Positions 1 to 7,499 of a stretch of DNA of 10,026 nucleotides are shown piece by piece. The position numbers were made by a program, and so were the translations under genes. Under the pieces are notes generated by a model that saw only the letters and a list, made by a program, of their open reading frames with translations, had not been told where the DNA came from and made no database searches. The stretch comes from an uncultured Oscillospiraceae bacterium (GTDB lineage: Bacteria; Bacillota; Clostridia; Oscillospirales; Acutalibacteraceae): NCBI GenBank assembly GCA_900555705.1, contig USLV01000025.1, forward strand, positions 1 to 10,026. Direction: 5' to 3'. How positions within the stretch are numbered: position 1 is the first letter of the stretch; each line of letters opens with the position of its first letter.

Positions 1-46
1 AGATGTAGAGAGGTCTCGTGGGCTCGGAGATGTGTATAAGAGACAG
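1..46 (+). other. Untrimmed Illumina Nextera P7/i7 adapter (artifact)
   Basis: Not genomic DNA. Bases 1-4 (AGAT) match the end of the P7 primer, 5-12 (GTAGAGAG) match the adapter-strand form of Nextera index N707, 13-27 match the read-2 linker, and 28-46 are the 19-bp Tn5 mosaic end (AGATGTGTATAAGAGACAG). The organism's sequence therefore starts at about base 47. This also means the window begins at a contig end, which explains why the pilus operon stops abruptly 58 bp after the pilin stop codon. Confidence 0.97.
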
Positions 47-104
47 GAGCTTTGTCTGTTCACGGAAAAACGGTTTATTTCTGTGTACTGCAAAAGTCGG
101 TTAG

Positions 105-1871
105 TCAGCTGCGGCTGGACTTCTTTCTGTTTGCAACAAGCAGGAGCACAATTGCGCCCGCGATGAGCACGAGGCCCCCGACCGTAAACATGACAGTACC
201 CATGCCGCCGGTGAGAGGCAGGTTGAAACCTTTGTGGTTCTCAATGGTCTCGCCGACGTAACCGGCCCTGTCGGTTACTGCCTTGTCGTCATCGGCGATG
301 CCGTCTGCACCGGGAGTCTCATCAGGAGCAATCGTGTCATCGGTGATGGTAAAGGTGATCTCACCGTTGAGCAGGACATAACCGTCAGGAGCCTTCGTCT
401 CCTTGAGCTTGTAGGAGCCAACGTCGAGGCCGCGGATGTCGAGCTTACCGTCATCTGCTGTGACCACGTTGGTAACGGGAACAACACCTGCGGCAAGCTC
501 CTCAGCGGATACGACGTGGTATTTGCCGTTGACCTCTTCCTTAACAAACTGCATCGGAGCAGCCGCGCCTTCCCTGGTAACGGAGAACTCAGCGCCTGCG
601 AGCGTTATCGCATTGTCCTCCTCATCGACCTTGGCCAGGTCGAGACCGTAGGTGTAAACTCTGGTTTCGGTGGTCTTGGTGGTGTAGGAGCTGTCATCGT
701 AGGGATTATTGGCATACTCGATGGTTGCCTCGTTGGGGTTTCCGTCAGTGCCGACTACAGCATCCTTGGTGATGGTTACATCATAAACGACCTTGATGGA
801 GGTATACCCTGCGATCCCGGAATATGCATCCGTGAGGTCGACGGTAAAGGTTCCGGTGTGCTCTGTGTCATCGGTGAGCTCGCTATATGTGAATGTGTAG
901 AATGTAGATTCTGCGGTGTTTTCAAGCAGAGTCTCAGTGGCAGTCTCACCCGTTCCGATTACACCGTATACCTTTACGGTCTCGTCCGTATAAAGCAGGC
1001 CCTTGGACAGCGTATCCCTGATGAGGAACTTTTTGTTTGTCGCATCTGCAGGATATACGGGAACGGTTGCGCCGATAGTAAATGTTACCGTGTCGCCAAT
1101 CGCGGCTTTGGGATCACTGACAGTCTTTTCAACCTCAACAGGAGATGCTTTTATGTTGAGCTGTTGAGGAGATGCAACATACCAGCCGACCTCAGAGCCT
1201 TCGCCGACGTCGCCTGCATTCTTCCACTCAGGCGTAAGGTTTGCCATGGTCGGTCTGTAGACAAGCTTGCCGCCGTTGATCAGAACGAGGTAGCTTCCCG
1301 AGGAAAGACCGCCGAGTGTACCGGTACGAGTGGTGGAGCCCTCTTCGCCGCTTACACCGAGTGTTTCTGATACGGAGGGAAGCTTGGAAGCATCGATAGC
1401 GCCGGTCTTGATAGCCGCAGAAAGAGCGCCCGCAAATGCATTGAGTTCCTCTGTTACCGGAAGACCGTCAAGACCTGCATCGATAAGCGCGAGATACTCT
1501 TCGGACACTTCATTGGTCGCGACCATGGTTCCGCCATTGTTCTCCCATACAAGATAGTTCTTGTATGTATCGTTACTTTCCAGCCATTTTGCGACTTCGG
1601 TGTTCCACTTGTAAAGTGGCTGAGCAGGGTTTCCGGTATTGTCATCGCTCACGTCGATGAATTTGTACGCCGTTGCTGTCAAAGAGCCGGGTGTTGCACC
1701 TTCAACGTCTGTGGTGGTGACAACGATCTGACCCTGTCCGTTGATGACATCCGCAAACGGAGTCCAGACGGTTGTCTCGCCGTCAGGAGCGGCGAACACG
1801 GACAGCGTGCTGCACAGGCACAGTATGACGCTAAGTAAAACTGCGCCCACTTGTGGAAGGTTTCTTTTCAT
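105..1871 (-). CDS. SpaA/SpaH-type LPXTG-anchored major pilin (isopeptide-forming backbone subunit)
   Basis: Predicted shaft subunit of a sortase-assembled pilus, exported by Sec and covalently polymerised, then attached to peptidoglycan. The 588-aa product has a signal peptide (residues 1 to about 28, cleavage near SVFAA). A pilin N-terminal region covers about 40-240. A fimbrial isopeptide D2-type domain covers about 245-395, with Lys249 in VEKTV and a closing NEATIEYANNP strand. A C-terminal Cna_B/SpaA domain covers about 405-548, with Lys414, the E-box Glu491 in YKLKETKAPDGY, and Asn545 as likely isopeptide partner. The sorting signal is LPLTG at 551-555, followed by a hydrophobic helix and an RKK tail. 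Size and order fit major pilins (backbone type). A textbook VYPK pilin motif is not seen; Lys241 (LNIKASP), just before D2, is the best candidate. It lies 76 bp downstream of the adhesin gene on the same strand, probably cotranscribed. The start is supported by AGGAG 10 nt upstream. Confidence 0.93.
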   Translation of the reverse strand: MKRNLPQVGAVLLSVILCLCSTLSVFAAPDGETTVWTPFADVINGQGQIVVTTTDVEGATPGSLTATAYKFIDVSDDNTGNPAQPLYKWNTEVAKWLESNDTYKNYLVWENNGGTMVATNEVSEEYLALIDAGLDGLPVTEELNAFAGALSAAIKTGAIDASKLPSVSETLGVSGEEGSTTRTGTLGGLSSGSYLVLINGGKLVYRPTMANLTPEWKNAGDVGEGSEVGWYVASPQQLNIKASPVEVEKTVSDPKAAIGDTVTFTIGATVPVYPADATNKKFLIRDTLSKGLLYTDETVKVYGVIGTGETATETLLENTAESTFYTFTYSELTDDTEHTGTFTVDLTDAYSGIAGYTSIKVVYDVTITKDAVVGTDGNPNEATIEYANNPYDDSSYTTKTTETRVYTYGLDLAKVDEEDNAITLAGAEFSVTREGAAAPMQFVKEEVNGKYHVVSAEELAAGVVPVTNVVTADDGKLDIRGLDVGSYKLKETKAPDGYVLLNGEITFTITDDTIAPDETPGADGIADDDKAVTDRAGYVGETIENHKGFNLPLTGGMGTVMFTVGGLVLIAGAIVLLLVANRKKSSRS

Positions 1872-1880
1872 TTTTTCTCT

Positions 1881-1888
1881 GCTCCTTT
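1881..1888 (-). promoter_or_regulatory. Ribosome binding site of the major pilin
   Basis: On the minus strand AAAGGAGC precedes the pilin ATG, with 10 nt between AGGAG and the start codon. The 76-bp gap to the adhesin stop (1872-1947) shows no convincing promoter or terminator, which fits a single transcript with strong re-initiation at the pilin. Confidence 0.8.
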
Positions 1889-1947
1889 AGAATATTTTTT
1901 GAGGTAACAATGGAAAATTTCAGGCTGTCGGGACCGGTGATGCAGTA

Positions 1948-4900
1948 TCAGCATTTTTTCACCCCCCGCTGCTTACGGCCGTCGTTTGCACAGTACCATA
2001 TAGCAATGGGGGAAGCGGTGCATATCAAACCCGCTCCAAACAGCATGAACATCATTTTCGACCGTCCTCCGGTAAAGGGGAGAGCCGTGGTCGGCATATT
2101 CGGAAGCAGGAATTGGCAGACGGTCACGCCGTCCTGCACACTGCTGTCTCCGATTATGAAGGCGGGGGGCTTGTCATTTCGCTCGCCCACATATCTGAAG
2201 CTCGTATTGTCGATCTGCATCGTACGTTCCCCGAGGATTACACAAAACTGCCACTGCGATTTCGGACGCAGATATCCGACAGGCGCCTTTGTCTCCACGA
2301 GCCGGTAGGTATCGACGGTGAGATATTCGTCAAAGAGTACCACACCGTCTTCGCCGCTCCCGGTGCTCGCAACGAGCTCCCATCGAGTCTCGTCCACCGT
2401 ACCGTCCGGGGGGAGCAGCGTGCTTTCGTCCGCCGCGCCCTCGCCGACCCATCGGTATAAACTGAAGGAGGCACCGGAAAGCACACGTTCGTTGTGATAA
2501 GCATCCACCTTTGTGAACTCAAACTTGATCGAGTTGCGCACGTTGACAAAGGCTGCCCGCTGCCCTGACTCTGCCTCCGTATCCGATGATGACGAGGCTT
2601 CAATCACACCCTCGCGAACCGTACCGCCTGCACAGATATACTGTCCCGCGCTATCCGGTGTCTCGGTCACAGTGTAGTGTGTTCCGACGGGGAGTCCGAG
2701 AATGGTGAACGTCTCGTCGTGGTGCAGGAAGAAGGTTCCGCCGTTTTTTATGTAACCGGATTTGTCCTTCCCGTAGAAATAGAATTGGTCATCTGCGTTG
2801 ATTGGCTTGCCATCCTTGTCGGTAAGATCAAGCCTGTATTCGAAATTGCGGCCATAGTCGTTTTTGATCAGCTCCAACGGTCCTTCAATGTGCTTGCTGA
2901 CAGTGAGAGAGCCGTAATCCGTCTTGTTTATGTCGGTATCGGTAACCACGACGATATTGACAAGGCTGAACAGACCCGTAATATCCATATCGCCGAGCAG
3001 ATCGTGGTTCGCGTTGTTTTGGGTGTCCCCGTAAGGCGCATTTCCTGTGAGCGCGGCCTCGTTCTGCTTCACTCTCACGGTGATAAAGCCGTGATCTGTT
3101 ACAAAGTATGGATACAGCGTCTTGCCGCCATCCTCGTCATGGATGCCGTAGTCAATCAGTGCGTTTTGGCCGTAGTGGAGGTTCAGCCTCCGCACCGCGT
3201 CGGTGCCCTCCAGCTTCATTTCCTGCCAGCCGTTCAGCTCGAACTCCCCCGACGGCTGCGCCTGTGCTGTTGCAATGATGTCGCGCAGGGTGATATTGAC
3301 CTCCTCGTCAGCGGCATATTTCTTCATTGTCTGCGCCAGCTTGCCGACCTCTGTCATGACCGTGATGCCGTCGGCCGTCGTACCTGCGTCCGCATAGATG
3401 GAATACACGCCGACGTGAACCGGAACGACGGTTTCGTTCAGCCTGTATCCGGCCGGAGCATTGGTTTCCTTCAGGTAATACTGCCTGCCCTCGTACTCAG
3501 CCCATATCATCTGCGAATATCCGGGCGAGACCGAGGTCCCCATCATTTTCGGAGAGGGAGTGAAGACCAGCACACCGTCTCTGCCGTCAACGTTCGCTGT
3601 TGTTCCGGTTGCGACCGCCGTGCCGGTGCAGCTTGCGTTCTCAAAGAGGGAGAATTCAACACCGTTGACGGGATGACCGGTCTGGTCGACTTTCCAAACG
3701 CGCAGCTCGCGCCGTTCATTCGGAATGTATATCAGCGAACGGAAGCTGCGGGAGAACTGATCGGTGTTCAGCGAGTAAAACCAGCGGCTGTCACCATTAC
3801 CGTTGAGGATGATGTCCCGTACCTCGGCGATTGCCTCTTCCGGTTTTTTCCCCCCGCTTATGCGCGAGTTGACCGCAGCTCCGACGGCGCTGTAAAGCTC
3901 GTCGTCATTCATATTGACATACTCTATGCCGAGTGCGGCGAGTGCTTCGGGTTGAATGAGGGCGTACACCATCTTCATATCACCGTCGGCGTTGTTCAGC
4001 AGATACCGGTTCGCGCTGCCGGGCAGATCCGAGAGCGTTCCCCCGAGATTCTTTGTTTCATTGTTCCATGCCAGATACCACTTCGGAACATTCGGGTTTG
4101 TGTCGGAGCACTGCCAGAGCATCGCCGTCAGGCAGGCGGTACGCCAGTCCTTTTCGGTTCTGTTTTCTGGCATCACCGACTGCAGACCGGTTACGTTACT
4201 TCCGTAGAGAGCCTTCCATTTTCCGCTTGTATGTTCGTACAGCATCGGAATCGCCACTATAAGACCATGGCGCTGTTCATCTTCTTCGACGAGTTGATCT
4301 GTCCTGTTAATATCTCCGGTTTCCTCATCGAAGACTCCGTAGGTGATGTTGCGGTTTCCAATGATCGTTGAGATAAAGCTTGCATACGAGCCACTCTGGT
4401 ACCGGTTTTTGACCGTCAGCATGGAGGTCGCGTTGTCGAATTCCAATATGATGTCAGTCGGTAGTCGGCGATAGCCCGGCGGAGCCTTGGTTTCTTTCAG
4501 AATGTAGAACTTCTGTCCCTGCTGTGCAAAGCGGTCGGAAAAATTGAAGGGCGGTCTTTCATCCTCCTCCCCGACTCCGGGTGACTCAGTGCCCTCTCTG
4601 AACTGGGCGATGCCGTCCGCGTCGGTCACAAGCGAGGTCAGGACATCTCCCGTCTCCCGATAGGTCGTGTTTCCGTCGACGTCTGTTACCTCCTCGGCGG
4701 CATAGAGGTCAAAGCCTACTCCGGGGAGCGGACTGCCGTCCTGATCCACCTTTTTGATCTGCTGGAACAGACGCGGCACCAGATTGAATCGCATGGTCAG
4801 GGATGAGTCGTAGTTTCCGCGTTCCAGATAGAAAAGCTTGATCGTGTGGTTGGTGTGGCTTGCGAAGGTATCACCGGACCACTGGACAGTATCCGCCCTG

Positions 4901-6942
4901 CCGGCCTTTTCGAATGCGTCCTTTAGCTTGTAGGAGGTGACCATCTGTTCGGGATCGGCTGTATCTTCGGGGATACCGATGGTTATCGCCCGCGTGTTTT
5001 GACCATATCCTTCCATGATAAAGGATCGGCCTACTCTGACATCCCCTGTAGCGAAATTGATCGTTCCGTAAATCTCACTGTGCACACCGCCAAGGTCGAG
5101 TACGAGAACGTCGTCAATGAATATCCAGACGTCGTCGTCTCCGGAAAACTCGAAGGTCATATCCGTGGACTCATTTTTGTCGTTGCTGACCCTGCCTCCT
5201 ATCGGCTGACGGAAATCCGTCTGCACGGTCAGTCCGAAATAATGGTCCATACTCTTGGCGCCGCTTTCCAGACTTGACTGAAGCTTGCCGTTCGATATAC
5301 CGGTGAAGACCGTTTCCCCCTTGTTAAAGGGCAGGAAATTTCCTACGCTCCTGTCAAGCGTGTTGATTGTTGCGGGAGCATCGTAAAGGATGAATTTGTT
5401 GTTGGCTTCATCGAATTCGGCAAAATTTTCACGCATACTGTAGTAATAATAGCCATTGTCATCCAGCTGGAATAGCCCCTTGACATCGGAGTAACTTTTC
5501 TTTAAATTATGTGCTTCGTTTGGATCAAACAAATAGGACAGAGATTCTGTTTCCTGACCCGGTCCGGCGCCGAACTGCTTCCCGGTAGCGGTTTCCCAGT
5601 TGTGAATAAGCGTATTGCTGAGGTTCTGAACATTCTCTTCCGGTATATCAGCAAAGAGCTTCCCATTTACAGCATCGTGATCTCCGGCAACTTTCCAGTC
5701 GGGGATAAGCTCCCATTTGTAAAATTCGCCTGTAACCATATTGGATGCCGATGATGACTGATACCGGTTTTCGTAGATATACGTTGGCTGATCTCCCTTA
5801 TTCGAGGTAGTGGGGTCGAAATCCAATTTATTTTTCGCATCTCCGGCGTTAATGGAAGGAAAACCATTTGCACCGAGAACGCGATTGACGATACCTTCCG
5901 TTCCGGCAAATCTCACCCCATACGCGTTGCCGGCGCCGGAGCCTCTGTTCCAGAGGCCGGCGTGAGCAATTATTGCATTACCGAAAATGATAAAGTGATT
6001 TTCGTTGATTCCGTGATTCCAGTCGCTTGGCTCTGCAAATGCCATAGTTGCGCCGGATGGCCATTTGCCAAACAATCTGCGATCCTGATTGCGGGAGTGG
6101 TGCACACTCCCGTTTAACACATCAAATCCATCTCCCGGAGATACCCCTCCGGTCACACCATAGTTGAACAGATTTACAACCGTGTTGGGCGGATTGTCGA
6201 CCACGCGGTCATCCGTCGTGTTCAAAATATGATCCGCCAGTTGACCGCGGTCCAACCATGTCGTGGAATCGCTGCCGAGATCGAGGAGTACCTCGAGCAC
6301 CGGTGCGCTCTCGTCCAGAGAATATCCCCCGGCGAGCGTGGCGGTGATTTTGTGCTGTCCCTTATACAACCCCTCGGCAGGGAAATCCGACAGCTTCCAC
6401 TCGATCTGGATACTCTTTTCGACGCCATCTGTCAGCTTTGCCCTGATCTCTGACGGCAGAAGCTCCGTCAGTAGCTTCGCCGTCAGCGGATTTTCCCTGC
6501 TTGCGCCGGGAAGTCCGAGGCTCCACATGCCGGTTTGCTTATCCAGTACGAGCAGCTCCTCCTCGTCCACCCACTCCCACGAGATGACGGGCATTTCCTT
6601 TGGCGTTTCAAAATAGCCGCATGTCCCGTCGTGTGTATGGGTGCACTGAAGAATGTTTGTTATGCAACCGCTTTCCTCGCTGCAGGTGTGCTCTGAGCTC
6701 GCATCCGATTCTGTTTTGCCTGTCTCGCTGTCGGTATCTGTATCGCGGATATCCGCGTCGGCATCGGTGTCGGTATTTGTATCAAGTACGCATTTTATCA
6801 GCCGGGTATAGCATTCCTCCGTATGGCTGTGTGTGCATTTTCCGTACCGCATGTCATCAGCTATGACAAACATATCACAAAAACATGTAAGCAGAAATGT
6901 ACAGCAAAAAAGCATACTTATTATTCTGCGAACTTTTGTCAT
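1948..6942 (-). CDS. Large LPXTG-anchored pilus tip/adhesin with fibro-slime and Cna_B domains
   Basis: Predicted cell-surface adhesin or pilus tip protein, 1664 aa from the chosen ATG. Residues 1 to about 28 form a signal peptide. Two C-T-H-x-H-x3-C motifs (about 36-44 and 100-108) flank an Asp/Thr-rich stretch (55-72). A fibro-slime module covers about 254-672, with the hallmark GDDDVWIFIDD...LDLGGVH at about 601-621. Cna_B/SpaA repeats lie near 727-844 (E-box Glu817, LKETKAPPGY), 1078-1180 (Glu1159, LKETNAPAGY) and 1473-1587 (Glu1550, LVETKAPVGY). A DUF7601-like domain sits at about 1343-1470, and LPFTG at 1621-1625 is followed by a membrane helix and basic tail. Residues 852-1074 are unassigned. 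The frame stays open to a GTG at 6996 and has an ATG at 6978, but only the ATG at 6942 has a ribosome binding site and gives a normal signal peptide. It is first in the operon, downstream of the invertible segment, with the pilin after it. The ligand is unknown. Confidence 0.9.
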   Translation of the reverse strand: MTKVRRIISMLFCCTFLLTCFCDMFVIADDMRYGKCTHSHTEECYTRLIKCVLDTNTDTDADADIRDTDTDSETGKTESDASSEHTCSEESGCITNILQCTHTHDGTCGYFETPKEMPVISWEWVDEEELLVLDKQTGMWSLGLPGASRENPLTAKLLTELLPSEIRAKLTDGVEKSIQIEWKLSDFPAEGLYKGQHKITATLAGGYSLDESAPVLEVLLDLGSDSTTWLDRGQLADHILNTTDDRVVDNPPNTVVNLFNYGVTGGVSPGDGFDVLNGSVHHSRNQDRRLFGKWPSGATMAFAEPSDWNHGINENHFIIFGNAIIAHAGLWNRGSGAGNAYGVRFAGTEGIVNRVLGANGFPSINAGDAKNKLDFDPTTSNKGDQPTYIYENRYQSSSASNMVTGEFYKWELIPDWKVAGDHDAVNGKLFADIPEENVQNLSNTLIHNWETATGKQFGAGPGQETESLSYLFDPNEAHNLKKSYSDVKGLFQLDDNGYYYYSMRENFAEFDEANNKFILYDAPATINTLDRSVGNFLPFNKGETVFTGISNGKLQSSLESGAKSMDHYFGLTVQTDFRQPIGGRVSNDKNESTDMTFEFSGDDDVWIFIDDVLVLDLGGVHSEIYGTINFATGDVRVGRSFIMEGYGQNTRAITIGIPEDTADPEQMVTSYKLKDAFEKAGRADTVQWSGDTFASHTNHTIKLFYLERGNYDSSLTMRFNLVPRLFQQIKKVDQDGSPLPGVGFDLYAAEEVTDVDGNTTYRETGDVLTSLVTDADGIAQFREGTESPGVGEEDERPPFNFSDRFAQQGQKFYILKETKAPPGYRRLPTDIILEFDNATSMLTVKNRYQSGSYASFISTIIGNRNITYGVFDEETGDINRTDQLVEEDEQRHGLIVAIPMLYEHTSGKWKALYGSNVTGLQSVMPENRTEKDWRTACLTAMLWQCSDTNPNVPKWYLAWNNETKNLGGTLSDLPGSANRYLLNNADGDMKMVYALIQPEALAALGIEYVNMNDDELYSAVGAAVNSRISGGKKPEEAIAEVRDIILNGNGDSRWFYSLNTDQFSRSFRSLIYIPNERRELRVWKVDQTGHPVNGVEFSLFENASCTGTAVATGTTANVDGRDGVLVFTPSPKMMGTSVSPGYSQMIWAEYEGRQYYLKETNAPAGYRLNETVVPVHVGVYSIYADAGTTADGITVMTEVGKLAQTMKKYAADEEVNITLRDIIATAQAQPSGEFELNGWQEMKLEGTDAVRRLNLHYGQNALIDYGIHDEDGGKTLYPYFVTDHGFITVRVKQNEAALTGNAPYGDTQNNANHDLLGDMDITGLFSLVNIVVVTDTDINKTDYGSLTVSKHIEGPLELIKNDYGRNFEYRLDLTDKDGKPINADDQFYFYGKDKSGYIKNGGTFFLHHDETFTILGLPVGTHYTVTETPDSAGQYICAGGTVREGVIEASSSSDTEAESGQRAAFVNVRNSIKFEFTKVDAYHNERVLSGASFSLYRWVGEGAADESTLLPPDGTVDETRWELVASTGSGEDGVVLFDEYLTVDTYRLVETKAPVGYLRPKSQWQFCVILGERTMQIDNTSFRYVGERNDKPPAFIIGDSSVQDGVTVCQFLLPNMPTTALPFTGGRSKMMFMLFGAGLICTASPIAIWYCANDGRKQRGVKKC

Positions 6943-7103
6943 ATTACTATAGTTGCTCCTTCTTCTCTTGGTCTGCATTGTAGTAAGGCGGGGCACAATA
7001 AAAGAAACTTTCTCCGGCCGGTCATCCGCTCGATAGGTTTACCACAGCCCCTCCGGAAACAGATGATGTCACCAGATTCGTGTTCCATACCCTTCATGAT
7101 CAT
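6939..7103 (-). CDS. Possible 54-codon leader ORF overlapping the adhesin start (ATGA)
   Basis: An ATG at 7103 opens a 54-codon frame whose TGA stop (6939-6941) overlaps the adhesin ATG in an ATGA arrangement typical of translational coupling. The peptide is basic and has several Cys residues (CFRRGCGKPIERMTGRRKF in the middle); this part loosely recalls Cys-containing zinc-ribbon-like segments, but I cannot assign a family. There is no clear Shine-Dalgarno site before 7103 and the frame could be chance or a gene remnant. If translated, ribosomes ending here would deliver translation to the adhesin start. Confidence 0.25.
   Translation of the reverse strand: MIMKGMEHESGDIICFRRGCGKPIERMTGRRKFLLLCPALLQCRPREEGATIVI
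6955..6961 (-). promoter_or_regulatory. Ribosome binding site deciding the adhesin start
   Basis: Minus-strand AAGGAGC lies 13 nt before the ATG at 6942. The spacing is long but no other in-frame start is closer, and the in-frame ATG at 6978 and GTG at 6996 have no Shine-Dalgarno sequence. The same AAGGAGC octamer core precedes the pilin gene. Confidence 0.65.
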
Positions 7104-7155
7104 TCTCTATCCGTGCCATATCGCTTCCGATTCCCTCTTTCGACTGATAAAATCC

Positions 7156-7202
7156 TAAGCCGTCATCCCACCGTTTTGTCAAACACAGCGGGATGCAGCT
7201 TA
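7156..7202 (-). terminator. Strong stem-loop in the adhesin leader, possible attenuator
   Basis: Bases 7164-7195 fold into arms of 14 nt around a TGAC-type loop, with one mismatch and two G-T pairs in the RNA; TAAGC (7156-7160) and GCTTA (7198-7202) extend the stem past a small internal loop. Read on the minus strand, the stem is followed by GGATTTTATC, a short T-rich run. It lies between the invertible segment and the adhesin gene, so any transcript from the switch must cross it. It may be a leaky terminator or attenuator, or protect the mRNA 5' end. A TTGACA in the loop (7177-7182) with TAGGAT 19 bp on (7152-7157) could alternatively be a poor fixed promoter. Confidence 0.45.
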
Positions 7203-7208
7203 ATCGGT

Positions 7209-7228
7209 CACATAATGCCGATTATGTG
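7209..7228 (+). repeat. Site A: third copy of the recombinase-type palindromic site
   Basis: CACATAATGCCGATTATGTG, with 8-bp inverted arms around GCCG. It differs from site B (7241-7260) only at the last base and has the same orientation, so A and B are direct repeats starting 32 bp apart, about three DNA turns. It lies outside the minimal invertible segment. It may be an accessory binding site for the recombinase or an alternative crossover point. Confidence 0.85.
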
Positions 7229-7240
7229 TCATACGAAAAA

Positions 7241-7261
7241 CACATAATGCCGATTATGTTG
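7241..7261 (+). repeat. Left inverted repeat of the switch (site B)
   Basis: Bases 7241-7260 read CACATAATGCCGATTATGTT, followed by G at 7261. All 21 bp are the exact reverse complement of 7500-7520. Each repeat is itself a near-palindrome with ACATAAT/ATTATGT arms around GCCG, the usual form of a tyrosine-recombinase core site with two inverted monomer-binding arms and a short central crossover region. Confidence 0.9.
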
Positions 7262-7332
7262 ACGGATGATTCCAAAGGTATGGCCCGAAAGGCTGATCTG
7301 TTCGTTTACCAGTCCCAAAAGAGAAAAAGGGT

Positions 7333-7361
7333 ATTACAAAGCAGCCGGATGAAAATGTAAA
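7333..7361 (-). promoter_or_regulatory. Weak leftward promoter candidate inside the switch
   Basis: Minus strand TTTACA, 17-bp spacer, TGTAAT. Each hexamer matches five of six consensus bases, but the -10 lacks the key A at its second position, so activity is doubtful. In the present orientation it points to the pilus operon, so it could give basal expression and weakens a strict OFF reading. Confidence 0.3.
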
Positions 7362-7426
7362 TATACCCCGAATCCGTTTGCTGCACTTTTCAAAGAAAAA
7401 AACCATGTCAACTTTTCTTTTGATCC

Positions 7427-7455
7427 TTGTAAAAACGGGCGGGATGTGCTATTAT
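7427..7455 (+). promoter_or_regulatory. Main promoter of the invertible segment, now pointing away from the pilus operon
   Basis: Plus strand TTGTAA (7427-7432), 17-bp spacer, TATTAT (7450-7455), preceded by TGC that gives an extended -10 (TGn). Expected transcription start is near 7462. As drawn it reads right, through the right repeat and antisense into the recombinase gene. After inversion the -10 would lie at 7306-7311 and the start near 7299 reading left, giving a leader of about 357 nt before the adhesin ATG. A perfect TATAAT also exists on the opposite strand (7451-7456) but without a good -35. Confidence 0.6.
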
Positions 7456-7499
7456 AAGACTGGATCAGATGTATAGAGAATTTCTTTAGCCTATGTATA

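Noticed and set aside
234..1370. 378-codon open frame on the plus strand
   Set aside because: It is antisense to the pilin gene, whose signal peptide, isopeptide domains and LPLTG are clear. The product is low-complexity Val/Gly/Cys-rich and matches no fold I recognise.
2677..4371. 564-codon open frame on the plus strand
   Set aside because: Shadow of the adhesin gene caused by its codon bias; no ribosome binding site or domain seen.
6943..6996. Longer adhesin N-terminus starting at GTG 6996 or ATG 6978
   Set aside because: Neither has a Shine-Dalgarno sequence, and both would put a polar basic extension before the signal peptide. The AAGGAGC at 6955-6961 would then lie inside the gene.
6943..7208. 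Riboswitch (cyclic di-GMP type) in the pilus leader
   Set aside because: The leader is long and structured, but I cannot find the conserved core of either cyclic di-GMP class or any other known class.
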